DNA of 64,000 bases from Microbacterium sp. LWS13-1.2 (GTDB lineage: Bacteria > Actinomycetota > Actinomycetes > Actinomycetales > Microbacteriaceae). A model generated the notes under the pieces. The model saw nothing but the letters and a program-made list of their open reading frames with translations, did not search any database and was not told where the DNA came from. The stretch lies in contig NZ_CP151632.1 in NCBI RefSeq assembly GCF_040144835.1, positions 2,790,001 through 2,854,000 on the forward strand. The letters run 5' to 3'. Position 1 is the first letter of the stretch; every line of letters begins with the position of its first letter. Position numbers and translations under genes: made by a program. This document shows positions 26,510 to 35,353 of the stretch, one piece after another.

Positions 26510-27028
26510 GTGCTGTCCGAAGCCCTCACGCGCGCCGAGTCCCTGATCCGAACGATCCCCGATTACCCCGAGCCGGGTGTGCAGTTCCGCGACATCACGC
26601 CCCTGCTGGCGGATGCCCGGGCCCTGCGCACCGTCATCCACGCGATGATCGCGCCGTTCGAGGGCTCGTTCGACGTCGTCGCCGGCGTCGAAGCCCGCGG
26701 GTTCCTGCTCGCTGGCGCGGCCGCGATGGAGGCCGGAGCGGGCCTGGTGCCGATCCGCAAGGCCGGCAAGCTGCCGCTGCCCGCGGCATCCATCACCTAC
26801 GCGCTCGAGTACGGGACCGCGACGATCGAGGCGCACGACGACATCGCCGGAGGCAGCCGCGTGCTGCTGGTCGACGACGTGCTCGCCACGGGCGGCACCC
26901 TGGTCGCCGCGCACCAGCTCGTCGCCGAGCTCGGCGGCGTCGTCGTCGGCACGGCGGTGCTCGTGGAGCTGACCGCGCTCGGCGGGCGCGAGGTCGTCGG
27001 CGACGTGCACACGGTCTTCACCGCCTGA
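26510..27028 (+). CDS. Adenine phosphoribosyltransferase
   Basis: A 172-residue enzyme that converts adenine and PRPP to AMP (purine salvage). It has IPDYPEPGVQFRDITPLL at the N-terminus, VEARGFLLAGA, and the PRPP-binding motif VLLVDDVLATGGTL. The GTG at 26510 follows TAGGGT (26498-26503) by exactly 6 bases, a leaderless pattern. It is not part of an obvious operon; the next 600 bases are repeats and a gene remnant. Confidence 0.92.
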   Translation: MLSEALTRAESLIRTIPDYPEPGVQFRDITPLLADARALRTVIHAMIAPFEGSFDVVAGVEARGFLLAGAAAMEAGAGLVPIRKAGKLPLPAASITYALEYGTATIEAHDDIAGGSRVLLVDDVLATGGTLVAAHQLVAELGGVVVGTAVLVELTALGGREVVGDVHTVFTA

Positions 27029-27060
27029 CCTCGTCACCGAGCCGACGGTCTGCGGCGGGT

Positions 27061-27105
27061 GCGGGGCGTTTCGTCTCGCTCGTTCCTCGCTCGCCCAACG
27101 ACCGG
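27061..27105 (+). repeat. Dispersed 45-bp repeat, copy R1
   Basis: This copy reads GCGGGGCGTTTCGTCTCGCT and continues with a CGTTCCTCGCTCGC segment to end ACGACCGG. The same unit recurs at 27540, 27589 and, inverted, near 27464, 30157, 63328 and 63389. It directly adjoins the nucleotidyltransferase remnant. Confidence 0.85.
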
Positions 27106-27408
27106 AACTCCAGGTCCACGGGTGCTGCGGCGTTCGACGCCGTCGTCGTGATGCCCGTCGACGCTCCCGATGCGCCGGCATCCGTCGTTCGTCGAGTGAT
27201 TGCGACGCTTCGTCGGGAAGCGCTCCTCGGTCAGGCCGTCTATGGCGGCGTGCCTGGGCATCCCGCGGCGATCACCCTCTCGCACTTCGCCGCGCTGTCC
27301 GCCGCGCTGGACGGTGACCGCGGCGCACGACCGTATCTCGTCACCCACGGCGTGGTCGAGGTCGAGTGCAGCGATGTCTGGTCGGGCGCCGACATCGACC
27401 ACCGGTGA
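27106..27408 (+). pseudogene. Remnant of a MobA-like nucleotidyltransferase
   Basis: The frame contains DAVVVMPVDAPD, QAVYGGVPGHPAAI and ALDGDRGARPYL, the second half of MobA/MocA-type NTP transferases that handle molybdenum cofactor or related nucleotides. About 100 N-terminal residues, including the glycine-rich nucleotide-binding loop, are missing; repeat R1 stands in their place. A short product from the ATG at 27151 (85 residues) would be inactive. The remnant reads to a normal-looking stop at 27408. Confidence 0.7.
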
Positions 27409-27463
27409 CGACACGCGGAGCGCCCACTCACTGGTCGTTGAGCGAGTCGAACACGTCGCACCA

Positions 27464-27514
27464 CCGGTCGTTGAAGGAGGGAGGGAGGGAGCGCCAGCGA
27501 CCGAGACGAAGCGC
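27464..27514 (-). repeat. Dispersed repeat, degenerate inverted copy R2
   Basis: CCGGTCGTTGAAGGAGG ... GAGACGAAGCGC is a variant of the 45-bp repeat in reverse orientation, with a GGGA run replacing the middle. A further fragment TGGTCGTTGAGCGAG lies at 27432-27446. Confidence 0.6.
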
Positions 27515-27539
27515 CTCGAGCCGTGCCGCTGCGCCGGGT

Positions 27540-27633
27540 GCGGCGCGTTTCGTCTCGCTCGTTCCTCGCTCGCTCAACGACCGGGGGTGCGGGGCGTTTC
27601 GTCTCGCTCGTTCCTCGCTCGCTCAACGACCGG
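27540..27633 (+). repeat. Two tandem copies of the 45-bp repeat (R3, R4)
   Basis: R3 is 27540-27584 and R4 is 27589-27633, a period of 49 bases. They are nearly identical to R1 and end 10 bases before the dehydrogenase stop codon, where they may act as a transcript 3' end. Confidence 0.85.
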
Positions 27634-27643
27634 GGTGCACGCT

Positions 27644-28588
27644 TCAGTCGCCGAGGACGACGTTGATCGGCGTCTCGCCGGCGACGAGGCGCTCGATCTG
27701 CGTGCGCACCAGCTTCGCGACGCGGGGGAGCATCGCACTTGAGGCGCCGCCGACATGCGGCGCGATGAGCACGCCGGGAAGGCTCCACAGCGGGTGCCCG
27801 TCCGTAAGCGGCTCGGGGTCGGTCACGTCGAGCGCGGCGCGGATCCGTCCGCGACGGATGTGGTCGACGAGCGCCTCGGTGTCGATGAGCGAGCCGCGCC
27901 CGACGTTGACGATGAGCGCGCCGTCGGGCAGCGAGGCCAGGAACGCATCGTCCACGATGTGCCGGGTGGCGTCGCCGCCGGGCAGCGTCAGGATCACGAT
28001 CTCGGCGCGGGGGAGCAGTTCGGGCAGCTCGTCCACCCCGTGCACATGGTCCACGCCGTGCGCGCCGTCCTCGTCGCGGGCGCGGGAGGCCACCGCCGTG
28101 AGCTCCACCTCGAACGGCGCGAGGCGCGCGGCGACCGCCTTGCCCACGCCACCGTAGCCGAGCAGCAGCACGCGGCGGTCGGCGAGGCTCTGCGCGAAGA
28201 CGGGCGCCCAGCGCCCCGCCGCAGTGTCGACCGCGAAAGCGTCGATGTGCCGCTGCGCCGCGATCGCGAGGCCCACGGCCAGTTCAGCCGTGGAGGTCTC
28301 GTGCACGGATGCCGCGTTGGCGAAGCGCAGGCCCGCGGGAAGGATGTCGGCGACGCCGTCGAAGCCGATCGACTGACCCTGCACGAGACCGACGTCGACG
28401 CCCTCGAGGCGCTCGAGCACGCGCGCCATCGACATGTACGGCGGCACGACGATGTCGAGCCGGTCGCGCGGAGCGGGGCCATCCATCGGCCACACCACCA
28501 GCTCGACGCCGGCGGGGAGCTCCCCGAGATCTGCGGCGAGTTCTTCGGTCGGGACGCTGACGACGAGGGCGCGGATGTCACTGCTCAC
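27644..28588 (-). CDS. D-isomer-specific 2-hydroxyacid dehydrogenase
   Basis: A 314-residue NAD(P)-dependent dehydrogenase. A Rossmann motif GYGGVGKAVAARL lies near residue 145. NVGRGSLIDTEAL, the catalytic-region arginine and LPGVLIAPHVGG with its histidine follow. The usual glutamate is in DVTDPEPL. GTG at 28588 follows TAACGT by 7 bases; GTG at 28597 is an alternative. The 2-hydroxyacid substrate (glyoxylate-, phosphoglycerate- or lactate-like) cannot be read. Confidence 0.87.
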   Translation of the reverse strand: MSSDIRALVVSVPTEELAADLGELPAGVELVVWPMDGPAPRDRLDIVVPPYMSMARVLERLEGVDVGLVQGQSIGFDGVADILPAGLRFANAASVHETSTAELAVGLAIAAQRHIDAFAVDTAAGRWAPVFAQSLADRRVLLLGYGGVGKAVAARLAPFEVELTAVASRARDEDGAHGVDHVHGVDELPELLPRAEIVILTLPGGDATRHIVDDAFLASLPDGALIVNVGRGSLIDTEALVDHIRRGRIRAALDVTDPEPLTDGHPLWSLPGVLIAPHVGGASSAMLPRVAKLVRTQIERLVAGETPINVVLGD

Positions 28589-28696
28589 ACCATCCACGTT
28601 ACCGGCGAGGCGACGGGCCGGCGTCGCCGGGCGGCGCTAGGCTCTCGCCCAGCGGACACCGCTGTCCGAGCGGCGCCCCGGAAAGAGGAGGCGGTC

Positions 28697-29128
28697 GTGG
28701 TTCCCGAGATCAACTACTGGGCGGTGCTCATCGCGACGGCGTCGAGCATGGTCGTCGGCTCCATCTGGTACACCCCGAAGGTGTTCGGCACCCGATGGGC
28801 GAAGCTCGCGAACGTCGACATGGACCGGCCCGGAGCGACCGCCGTCGTACCGATCGTCGTGACCGTCATCGTCAGCTTCGTGACCGCCTGGGTGCTCGCC
28901 GGCGCCTCCTCGATCGCGTGGCACTTCTACGGCGGCAGCTACGTCTGGTCGGCGCTGGCGACCGGCGTCATCCTATGGGCCGGCTTCACCGCGGCGAGGT
29001 TCATAACGCACGACGCCTTCGAGGGCCGGCCGTCCTCGCTGACGGTGCTGAACATCGCGCACGAGCTCGTGACGATCGTCGTGATGGCGCTCATCATCGG
29101 CGTGTGGCCGCCGGCGGGCACCGTCTGA
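28697..29128 (+). CDS. DUF1761 family membrane protein
   Basis: A 143-residue protein with four hydrophobic segments. The N-terminal INYWAVLIATASSMVVGSIW and TPKVFGTRWAKLA are typical of DUF1761. The GTG at 28697 has AGGAGG 6 bases upstream. The function is unknown. It is divergent from the dehydrogenase and convergent with purQ. Confidence 0.75.
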   Translation: MVPEINYWAVLIATASSMVVGSIWYTPKVFGTRWAKLANVDMDRPGATAVVPIVVTVIVSFVTAWVLAGASSIAWHFYGGSYVWSALATGVILWAGFTAARFITHDAFEGRPSSLTVLNIAHELVTIVVMALIIGVWPPAGTV

Positions 29129-29167
29129 CGCGCGCGCTTCCGGTCGCTCGCCGGCGGATGCCGGTGG

Positions 29168-29871
<704 letters not shown>

Positions 29872-29875
<4 letters not shown>

Positions 29876-30120
29876 TCCACGACCTCGATGCCGACGACGT
29901 CCTCGATCACCGCGTTCGACAGGATCTCGTCGGCGATGCGCTGCGCCTCGGCGAGCACCTCGTCGGTGACCTCGCCCTCGACGGTGAGCTCGAACCGCTT
30001 GCCGATGCGCACCGCGCTGAAGTCGGAGACCCCGAGCCGGGCGAATGCGCCCGAGACGGCCTTCCCCTGCGGGTCCAGAAGCTCGGCCTTGGGCATGACG
30101 TCGACGACGATGGTGGGCAT
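29872..30120 (-). CDS. FGAM synthase subunit PurS
   Basis: An 82-residue protein matching PurS: an N-terminal [18 protein letters not shown], then [13 protein letters not shown]. PurS bridges PurQ and PurL in the three-subunit FGAM synthase of Gram-positive bacteria. GGAGGA lies 6 bases before the ATG. It is the first gene of purS-purQ. Confidence 0.95.
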
Positions 30121-30156
30121 CCGAATCCTCCTGGCGGCCGCGGGCCGCAGATATCA

Positions 30157-30194
30157 GTCGTTGAGCGACGAGCGCAGCGAGGAGTCGAAACGCC
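30157..30194 (-). repeat. Dispersed repeat, variant copy R5
   Basis: GTCGTTGAGCGACGAGCG continues with a CAGCGAGGAGTCGAAACGCC segment. It is a variant of the 45-bp family in inverted orientation, upstream of purS. The rest of 30121-30439 holds the ceb promoter region and no gene. Confidence 0.65.
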
Positions 30195-30292
30195 GGATGT
30201 CGCGGGCAGGGGTCCCCTCCAGTCTACGGGCCCCGGCATCCGTCGTATCGACCGCCTGCCGCAGAGCTCGTGACGCAACCGTGATCAAACCG

Positions 30293-30362
30293 TGGGAGCG
30301 CTCCCTTGACTTCGTGGGAGCGCTCCCGTAGCGTGGCGTCTCGATCGATGGGAACGCTCCCA
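30293..30362 (+). promoter_or_regulatory. Promoter of the cellobiose operon with three CebR boxes
   Basis: TTGACT (30306-30311), a 17-bp spacer and TAGCGT (30329-30334) form the promoter. Three copies of the CebR-type box GGGAGCGCTCCC surround it: 30294-30305 just upstream of -35, 30316-30327 in the spacer, and a variant GGGAACGCTCCC at 30350-30361 downstream. Boxes 1 and 2 are 22 bp apart. In Streptomyces CebR binds TGGGAGCGCTCCCA and is released by cellobiose, so repression here is probably tight. Confidence 0.85.
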
Positions 30363-30439
30363 CGAACACACCAACCGGCGAGGATCCCTCCGAGCCGATC
30401 CTGCAACACACACGACCCTGACAACACAAAGGAGTGACA

Positions 30440-31708
30440 GTGAACGCACGCGCCTTCCGCAGAAGCGCTGTGGCAATCGCCGCATTCTCAGCTTCCGCCA
30501 TCGTCCTCGCCGGCTGCGCCGGCGGCAACGACGACGCCGGCAGCGAAGACGGCGAGATCACGCTGACCCTGGCGACCTTCAACGACTTCGGCTACGACGA
30601 TGAACTCCTCCAGGAGTACATGGACGAGAACCCGAACGTGAAGATCGTCCACAACAAGGCGGCCATCACCGACGACGCCCGTACGAACTTCTTCGCGAAG
30701 CTCGGCAAGGAAGGCCTCGCCGACATCGAGGCCGTCGAGGTCGACTGGTTCGCCGAGGCCATGCAGTACTCCGACCTGCTCGCCGAGGTGCCCGACAGCG
30801 CCAAGGGCCGCTGGGTCGAATGGAAGGAAGAGGCCGCGACGGATGCCGATGGGCGTCTCGTGGGCTTCGGCACCGACATCGGACCGCAGGCGGTCTGCTA
30901 CCGCGCCGACCTGTTCGCCGCCGCCGGCCTGCCCTCGACGCCGGACGAGGTCGCCTCGGCGATCGACGGCGACTGGGACACCTTCTTCGACCTGGCCGAC
31001 CAGTACAAGGCTGCGACCGGCAAGCCGATGCTCGACTCCGCCAACTCGGCGTTCCAGGGCATCGTCAACCAGGTCGAGTTCCCGTACGACGAGCCCGACG
31101 GCACCGTGGTCGCGACCTCCAACCCGGAGATCGAGGCGGCCTACAACCTCGTCGTCGAGCGCGGCATCCCGAACTCGGCCTACTCGGGCCAGTGGTCGGA
31201 CGACTGGAACGCCTCGATGGCCAACGGTGAGTTCGCTGCCATGCTGTGCCCGCCGTGGATGCTCGGCATCATCTCGGGCAACGCACCCGAGGTCACCGGC
31301 TGGGAGATCGCGAACGCGTTCCCCAACGGCGGCGGCAACTGGGGTGGCTCGTACCTGACCGTCCCGGCGAACGGCAAGAACGTCGAGGCGGCTCTCGCCC
31401 TCGCCGACTGGCTGACCGCTCCGGAGCAGCAGGAGAAGACCTTCGTCAACGTCGGCGCGTTCCCGAGCGCGGTCGACGCGCAGGCCGCTCCGTCGATCAC
31501 GGACTCGACCAACGAGTACTACGCCGACGCCCCGACCGGCTCGATCTTCGCCGACCGCTCCGAGGCGATCACGGTCACGCCGTACAAGAGCGCGGACTAC
31601 TTCAAGTACAACACCGCGCTGCAGGACGCCATCACGCGAGTCTTCGACGGTGTCGAGGACGCGCAGACCTCGTGGGACACCTACGTCGCCGAAGTCGAAG
31701 CATTCTGA
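30440..31708 (+). CDS. Cellobiose-type ABC transporter solute-binding lipoprotein
   Basis: A 422-residue extracellular binding protein. A signal peptide ends in the lipobox VLAGC with the lipidated cysteine at C26. The mature part has a family 1 sugar-binding fold, with TLATFNDFGYDDELLQEYMD at its start and NWGGSYLTVPANGKN near the C-terminus. The GTG at 30440 has AAAGGAG 6 bases upstream. It is the first gene of the ceb operon and probably binds cellobiose or longer cello-oligosaccharides; the ligand is inferred from the CebR boxes. Confidence 0.88.
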   Translation: MNARAFRRSAVAIAAFSASAIVLAGCAGGNDDAGSEDGEITLTLATFNDFGYDDELLQEYMDENPNVKIVHNKAAITDDARTNFFAKLGKEGLADIEAVEVDWFAEAMQYSDLLAEVPDSAKGRWVEWKEEAATDADGRLVGFGTDIGPQAVCYRADLFAAAGLPSTPDEVASAIDGDWDTFFDLADQYKAATGKPMLDSANSAFQGIVNQVEFPYDEPDGTVVATSNPEIEAAYNLVVERGIPNSAYSGQWSDDWNASMANGEFAAMLCPPWMLGIISGNAPEVTGWEIANAFPNGGGNWGGSYLTVPANGKNVEAALALADWLTAPEQQEKTFVNVGAFPSAVDAQAAPSITDSTNEYYADAPTGSIFADRSEAITVTPYKSADYFKYNTALQDAITRVFDGVEDAQTSWDTYVAEVEAF

Positions 31709-31763
31709 TCGGTCGACGATGACGATCGTGTCCGCTCGCCGGACGTGATCTGACATCACCAGT

Positions 31764-31800
31764 GGAGTGCGTGCGGGTCCCCGCGGCCCGCACGCACTCC
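31764..31800 (+). other. Intercistronic hairpin between binding protein and permeases
   Basis: GGAGTGCGTGCGGG (31764-31777) pairs perfectly with CCCGCACGCACTCC (31787-31800) over a 9-base loop. No T-run follows. It sits in the 132-base gap after the binding protein gene. Such structures often stabilise the upstream mRNA and cause more binding protein than permease. Confidence 0.7.
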
Positions 31801-31840
31801 GCCTCCAGCGCCCACTCTCCACCCGGATCGGAGCCCCCCG

Positions 31841-32869
31841 GTGACCTCGACCGCAACCCGCCCCACGGCATCGGGGCCGGACGATCGGCCCAAGCCCGAA
31901 CGCGCGCCGCGCGTGCTGTCCTTCTCCCATCGCATGAGCCGCTGGGACCTGAAGGTCTCGCCCTACCTCTACATCTCGCCGTTCTTCATCCTGTTCGCGA
32001 TCGTGGGACTCTTCCCGATCGTCTACACGGCGGTCATCTCGTTCCAGGAGTGGGACCTCGTCCGCAACTCCGGCACGTTCGTCGGCTTCGACCAGTACAT
32101 CTGGATCCTGTCGCAGGCCGACTTCTGGGTCGCGCTGCGCAACACGTTCAGCATCTTCCTGCTGTCGTCGGTGCCGCAGATCGTGCTCGCCCTGTTCATC
32201 GCGGCGATGCTCGACCGCAACATCCGGGCCAAGACCTTCTGGCGGATGAGCGTCCTGCTCCCGTACGTCATGGCCCCGGTCGCCGTCGCGTTGATCTTCA
32301 GCAACATGTTCGGCGACAACCACGGTCTGGTGAACAACATCCTCACCAGCGTCGGACTGGACCCGATCGCGTGGCACAAGGATCCGTTCTGGAGCCACAT
32401 CGCCATCGCGACGATGGTCAACTTCCGCTGGACGGGCTACAACGCCCTGATCCTGCTCGCCGCCATGCAGGCCGTGCCGCGCGAGTACTACGAGGCCGCC
32501 ACCGTCGACGGCGCCAACGCGTTCCGCCAGTTCTGGAGCATCACGCTCCCGTCGCTGAAGCCGACGCTCATCTTCGTGGTCATCACCTCGACGATCGGCG
32601 GCCTGCAGATCTTCGACGAGCCGCGCATGTTCGACACCTTCGGCCGCGGCGGCGCCGCCAACCAGTGGCTGACGATCACGCTGTACCTCTACAACATCGG
32701 CTGGGGCGAGTTCAACTTCGGCCGCGCCGCAGCCCTGGCGTGGATCCTGTTCATCATCATCCTCGCCATCGGCCTGATCAACCTCGGCATCACCCGTCGC
32801 CTCGTGCGCGACGAGGGCGGTCGCGGCGTCATCCAGCGCCGCCGTCGCCGGAAGGGAGCCCAGCAGTGA
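31841..32869 (+). CDS. Cellobiose-type ABC transporter permease CebF-like
   Basis: A 342-residue MalF-type permease with six hydrophobic segments. The EAA motif is EYYEAATVDGANAFRQFWSI. The N-terminus is polar and lies in the cytoplasm. GTG at 31841 begins the frame. It is followed by cebG with a GTGA overlap. The ATPase (usually MsiK, encoded elsewhere in Streptomyces) is not in the window. Confidence 0.88.
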   Translation: MTSTATRPTASGPDDRPKPERAPRVLSFSHRMSRWDLKVSPYLYISPFFILFAIVGLFPIVYTAVISFQEWDLVRNSGTFVGFDQYIWILSQADFWVALRNTFSIFLLSSVPQIVLALFIAAMLDRNIRAKTFWRMSVLLPYVMAPVAVALIFSNMFGDNHGLVNNILTSVGLDPIAWHKDPFWSHIAIATMVNFRWTGYNALILLAAMQAVPREYYEAATVDGANAFRQFWSITLPSLKPTLIFVVITSTIGGLQIFDEPRMFDTFGRGGAANQWLTITLYLYNIGWGEFNFGRAAALAWILFIIILAIGLINLGITRRLVRDEGGRGVIQRRRRRKGAQQ

Positions 32870-33774
32870 GCGCCATCAGCACCCCGCCTCTCGCCGTCGT
32901 CGAGGAGAACCTCCCCAACGCGCGTCGCAACCGGCGCACCACCAAGATCCGCGGCGTCCGCGCCGGGTTCTGGGTGTACCTCGGCCTCGGAGTCGTCATC
33001 GTCTCGGCGATCTTCCCCTACTACTGGTCGTTCCTGATCGGCTCGGGCGACGCCACCACGATCAACGACCCGAACATGTCGTGGCTGCCGGGCGGCAACT
33101 TCATCGCCAACGCGCTGGCGGTCGTCAACGACCCGGCCGTCAACTTCTGGCTGGCGCTGTGGAACTCCATCTTCAGCTCGACCGTGATCGCGGCATCCGT
33201 CGTCATCTTCTCGACGCTCGCCGGCTGGGCGTTCGCGAAGCTGCGCTTTCCGGGCGGCAAGTGGCTGCTGGCCTTCGTGGTTGCCACGATGGCCGTGCCC
33301 ATGCAGCTCGGCGTGGTGCCGCTGTACCTCCTGTTCTCGGACCTCGGCTGGACCGGCCAGATCGGCGCCATCATCATCCCCGCGCTCACCAGCGCGTTCG
33401 GGGTGTTCTGGATGACGCAGTACCTGTCGCAGACCGTGCCGGACGAGCTCATCGAGGCGGCGCGCGTGGACGGGGCCTCCATGATCCGCACGTTCTGGAC
33501 GGTCGGCGTCACCGCGGCCCGTCCCGCGGCCGCGATGCTGTTCCTCTTCACCTTCGTCGGCGCGTGGAACCAGTTCTTCTGGCCGTTCATCGTGCTCGAC
33601 CGCCAGAGCCCTACCCTGCCGGTCGCGCTCTCGCTGCTGCAGTCCAACTACTTCGTGGACTACTCCATCGTGCTGGCCGGCGTGCTGCTCGCCACGATCC
33701 CGCTGCTCATCCTGTTCGCCCTCGCGGGCAAGCAGCTGGTGAGTGGAATCATGGCCGGTGCCGTCAAGGGCTAG
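32866..33774 (+). CDS. Cellobiose-type ABC transporter permease CebG-like
   Basis: A 302-residue MalG-type permease with six hydrophobic segments and the EAA motif ELIEAARVDGASMIRTFWTV. The GTG at 32866 overlaps the previous stop. It completes the membrane part of the importer. Confidence 0.88.
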   Translation: MSAISTPPLAVVEENLPNARRNRRTTKIRGVRAGFWVYLGLGVVIVSAIFPYYWSFLIGSGDATTINDPNMSWLPGGNFIANALAVVNDPAVNFWLALWNSIFSSTVIAASVVIFSTLAGWAFAKLRFPGGKWLLAFVVATMAVPMQLGVVPLYLLFSDLGWTGQIGAIIIPALTSAFGVFWMTQYLSQTVPDELIEAARVDGASMIRTFWTVGVTAARPAAAMLFLFTFVGAWNQFFWPFIVLDRQSPTLPVALSLLQSNYFVDYSIVLAGVLLATIPLLILFALAGKQLVSGIMAGAVKG

Positions 33775-33840
33775 GCCTTCCGCCTCCGCTCGGCCTCAGT
33801 CATCCTGAACTCAATGCATCCAGAGAGGACCTCCCCCCTC

Positions 33841-35319
33841 ATGACGACCGCGATCCCGCGCGCCTTCCCGTCGGACTTCCTGTTCGGCGCCGCGACCGCC
33901 GCCTTCCAGATCGAGGGCGCCGCCCACGAGGACGGCCGCCGTGACTCCATCTGGGACGCCTTCTGCCGTGTGCCGGGCGCGGTCATCAACGGCGACAACG
34001 GCGACGTGGCGTGCGACCACTATCACCGCTACGCCGGCGACGTGGCGCTCATGAAGCACCTGGGCCTGCAGACGTACCGCTTCTCGACGTCGTGGTCGCG
34101 CGTGCGGCCCGACGGCGGCGCGGTCAACCCGCAGGGCGTCGACTTCTACAAGCGGCTGACCGACGAGCTGCTGGATGCCGGCATCCTGCCGTGGCTGACG
34201 CTCTACCACTGGGACCTGCCGCAGGCGCTGCAGGAGCAGGGCGGCTGGGCCAACCGCGACACGGCCGACCTGTTCACCGAGTACGCGCTGACGATGCACG
34301 ACGCGCTGGGCGACCGGGTGAACGTGTGGACGACGCTCAACGAGCCGTGGTGCTCGTCGTTCCTGAGCTACACCGCCGGCCTGCACGCGCCGGGTCACTA
34401 CAGCGTCGAAGAGGGCGTCCTGGCCGCGCACCACCTGCTGCTCGGTCACGGGCAGGCCGTGCGCGAGCTGCGGGCGCGCGACGCGTCGCTCAAGCTCGGC
34501 ATCACGCTGAACCTGACGGTCGCCGAGCCGGTCGACGCGAACGACCCGGCCGACGCCGACGCCGCGCGCCGCATCGACGGCCAGTTCAACCGCTGGTTCC
34601 TCGACCCGATCTTCCGCGCCGAATACCCGGCCGACGTCGTCGAGGACATCCGGAAGGTGGATGCCGCGGCGGTCGCCGCATGGGAGTCCGCCGTGCGTCC
34701 GGGCGACCTCGAGACGATCGCGACGCCGATCGACACCCTCGGCGTCAACTACTACCACGGCGAGTACGTGGGCGGCCACGAGCCGGTGAACCCGCCGATC
34801 GGCGGCGACGCGCCGACCGACCGCCCGGGCCGCTCGCCGTACCCCTCGCACGAAGGCATCTTCTGGCACGAGCGCGGCCTTGCCCGCACCCCCATGCAGT
34901 GGGAGGTGCAGCCCGAGGGCCTCACCACGCTGCTGCACCGGGTGTGGGACGAGTACGCGCAGTCGGCCTGCACGGTTCTCTATGTCACCGAGAACGGTGC
35001 GGCCTACGACGACGAGCTGGTCGTCGAGGGTGCCGAGAAGCGCGTGCACGACGCCGACCGCGTGGAGTTCCTGCGCGGTCACCTCGGCGCGATCCTCGAT
35101 GCCGCAGACGCGGGCGTCGATGTGCGGGGATACTTCTATTGGTCGCTCCTCGACAACTTCGAGTGGGCGTGGGGGTACGAGAAGCGGTTCGGCATCGTGC
35201 GCGTCGACTACGACACGCAGGAGCGCACGCCGAAGGACAGCGCTCTCGAGTACCGCCGGATCATCGGCGCCCGCGCCCTCGACCTGGCGCCCGCGCGCGC
35301 GGCGGCCGTCACGTCATAG
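33841..35319 (+). CDS. GH1 beta-glucosidase
   Basis: A 492-residue family 1 glycoside hydrolase without signal peptide. The acid/base glutamate is E168 in TTLNEPW and the nucleophile is E384 in YVTENGAAY. Substrate-region features FSTSWSRVRP and LYHWDLPQAL are intact, and the C-terminal WSLLDNFEWAWGYEKRFG closes the barrel. It cleaves imported cellobiose to glucose. ATG at 33841 matches the usual N-terminus; an ATG at 33814 is possible. It lies between the permeases and the CebR-like regulator. Confidence 0.92.
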   Translation: MTTAIPRAFPSDFLFGAATAAFQIEGAAHEDGRRDSIWDAFCRVPGAVINGDNGDVACDHYHRYAGDVALMKHLGLQTYRFSTSWSRVRPDGGAVNPQGVDFYKRLTDELLDAGILPWLTLYHWDLPQALQEQGGWANRDTADLFTEYALTMHDALGDRVNVWTTLNEPWCSSFLSYTAGLHAPGHYSVEEGVLAAHHLLLGHGQAVRELRARDASLKLGITLNLTVAEPVDANDPADADAARRIDGQFNRWFLDPIFRAEYPADVVEDIRKVDAAAVAAWESAVRPGDLETIATPIDTLGVNYYHGEYVGGHEPVNPPIGGDAPTDRPGRSPYPSHEGIFWHERGLARTPMQWEVQPEGLTTLLHRVWDEYAQSACTVLYVTENGAAYDDELVVEGAEKRVHDADRVEFLRGHLGAILDAADAGVDVRGYFYWSLLDNFEWAWGYEKRFGIVRVDYDTQERTPKDSALEYRRIIGARALDLAPARAAAVTS

Positions 35320-35353
35320 CGTCCCGGACATAGCATCCGGGAGGAGGAAGAGA

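Noticed and set aside
27540..27633. Possible CRISPR array
   Set aside because: The repeats are 45 bp with a 4-bp gap, not 24-37 bp with unique spacers, and no cas gene is present.
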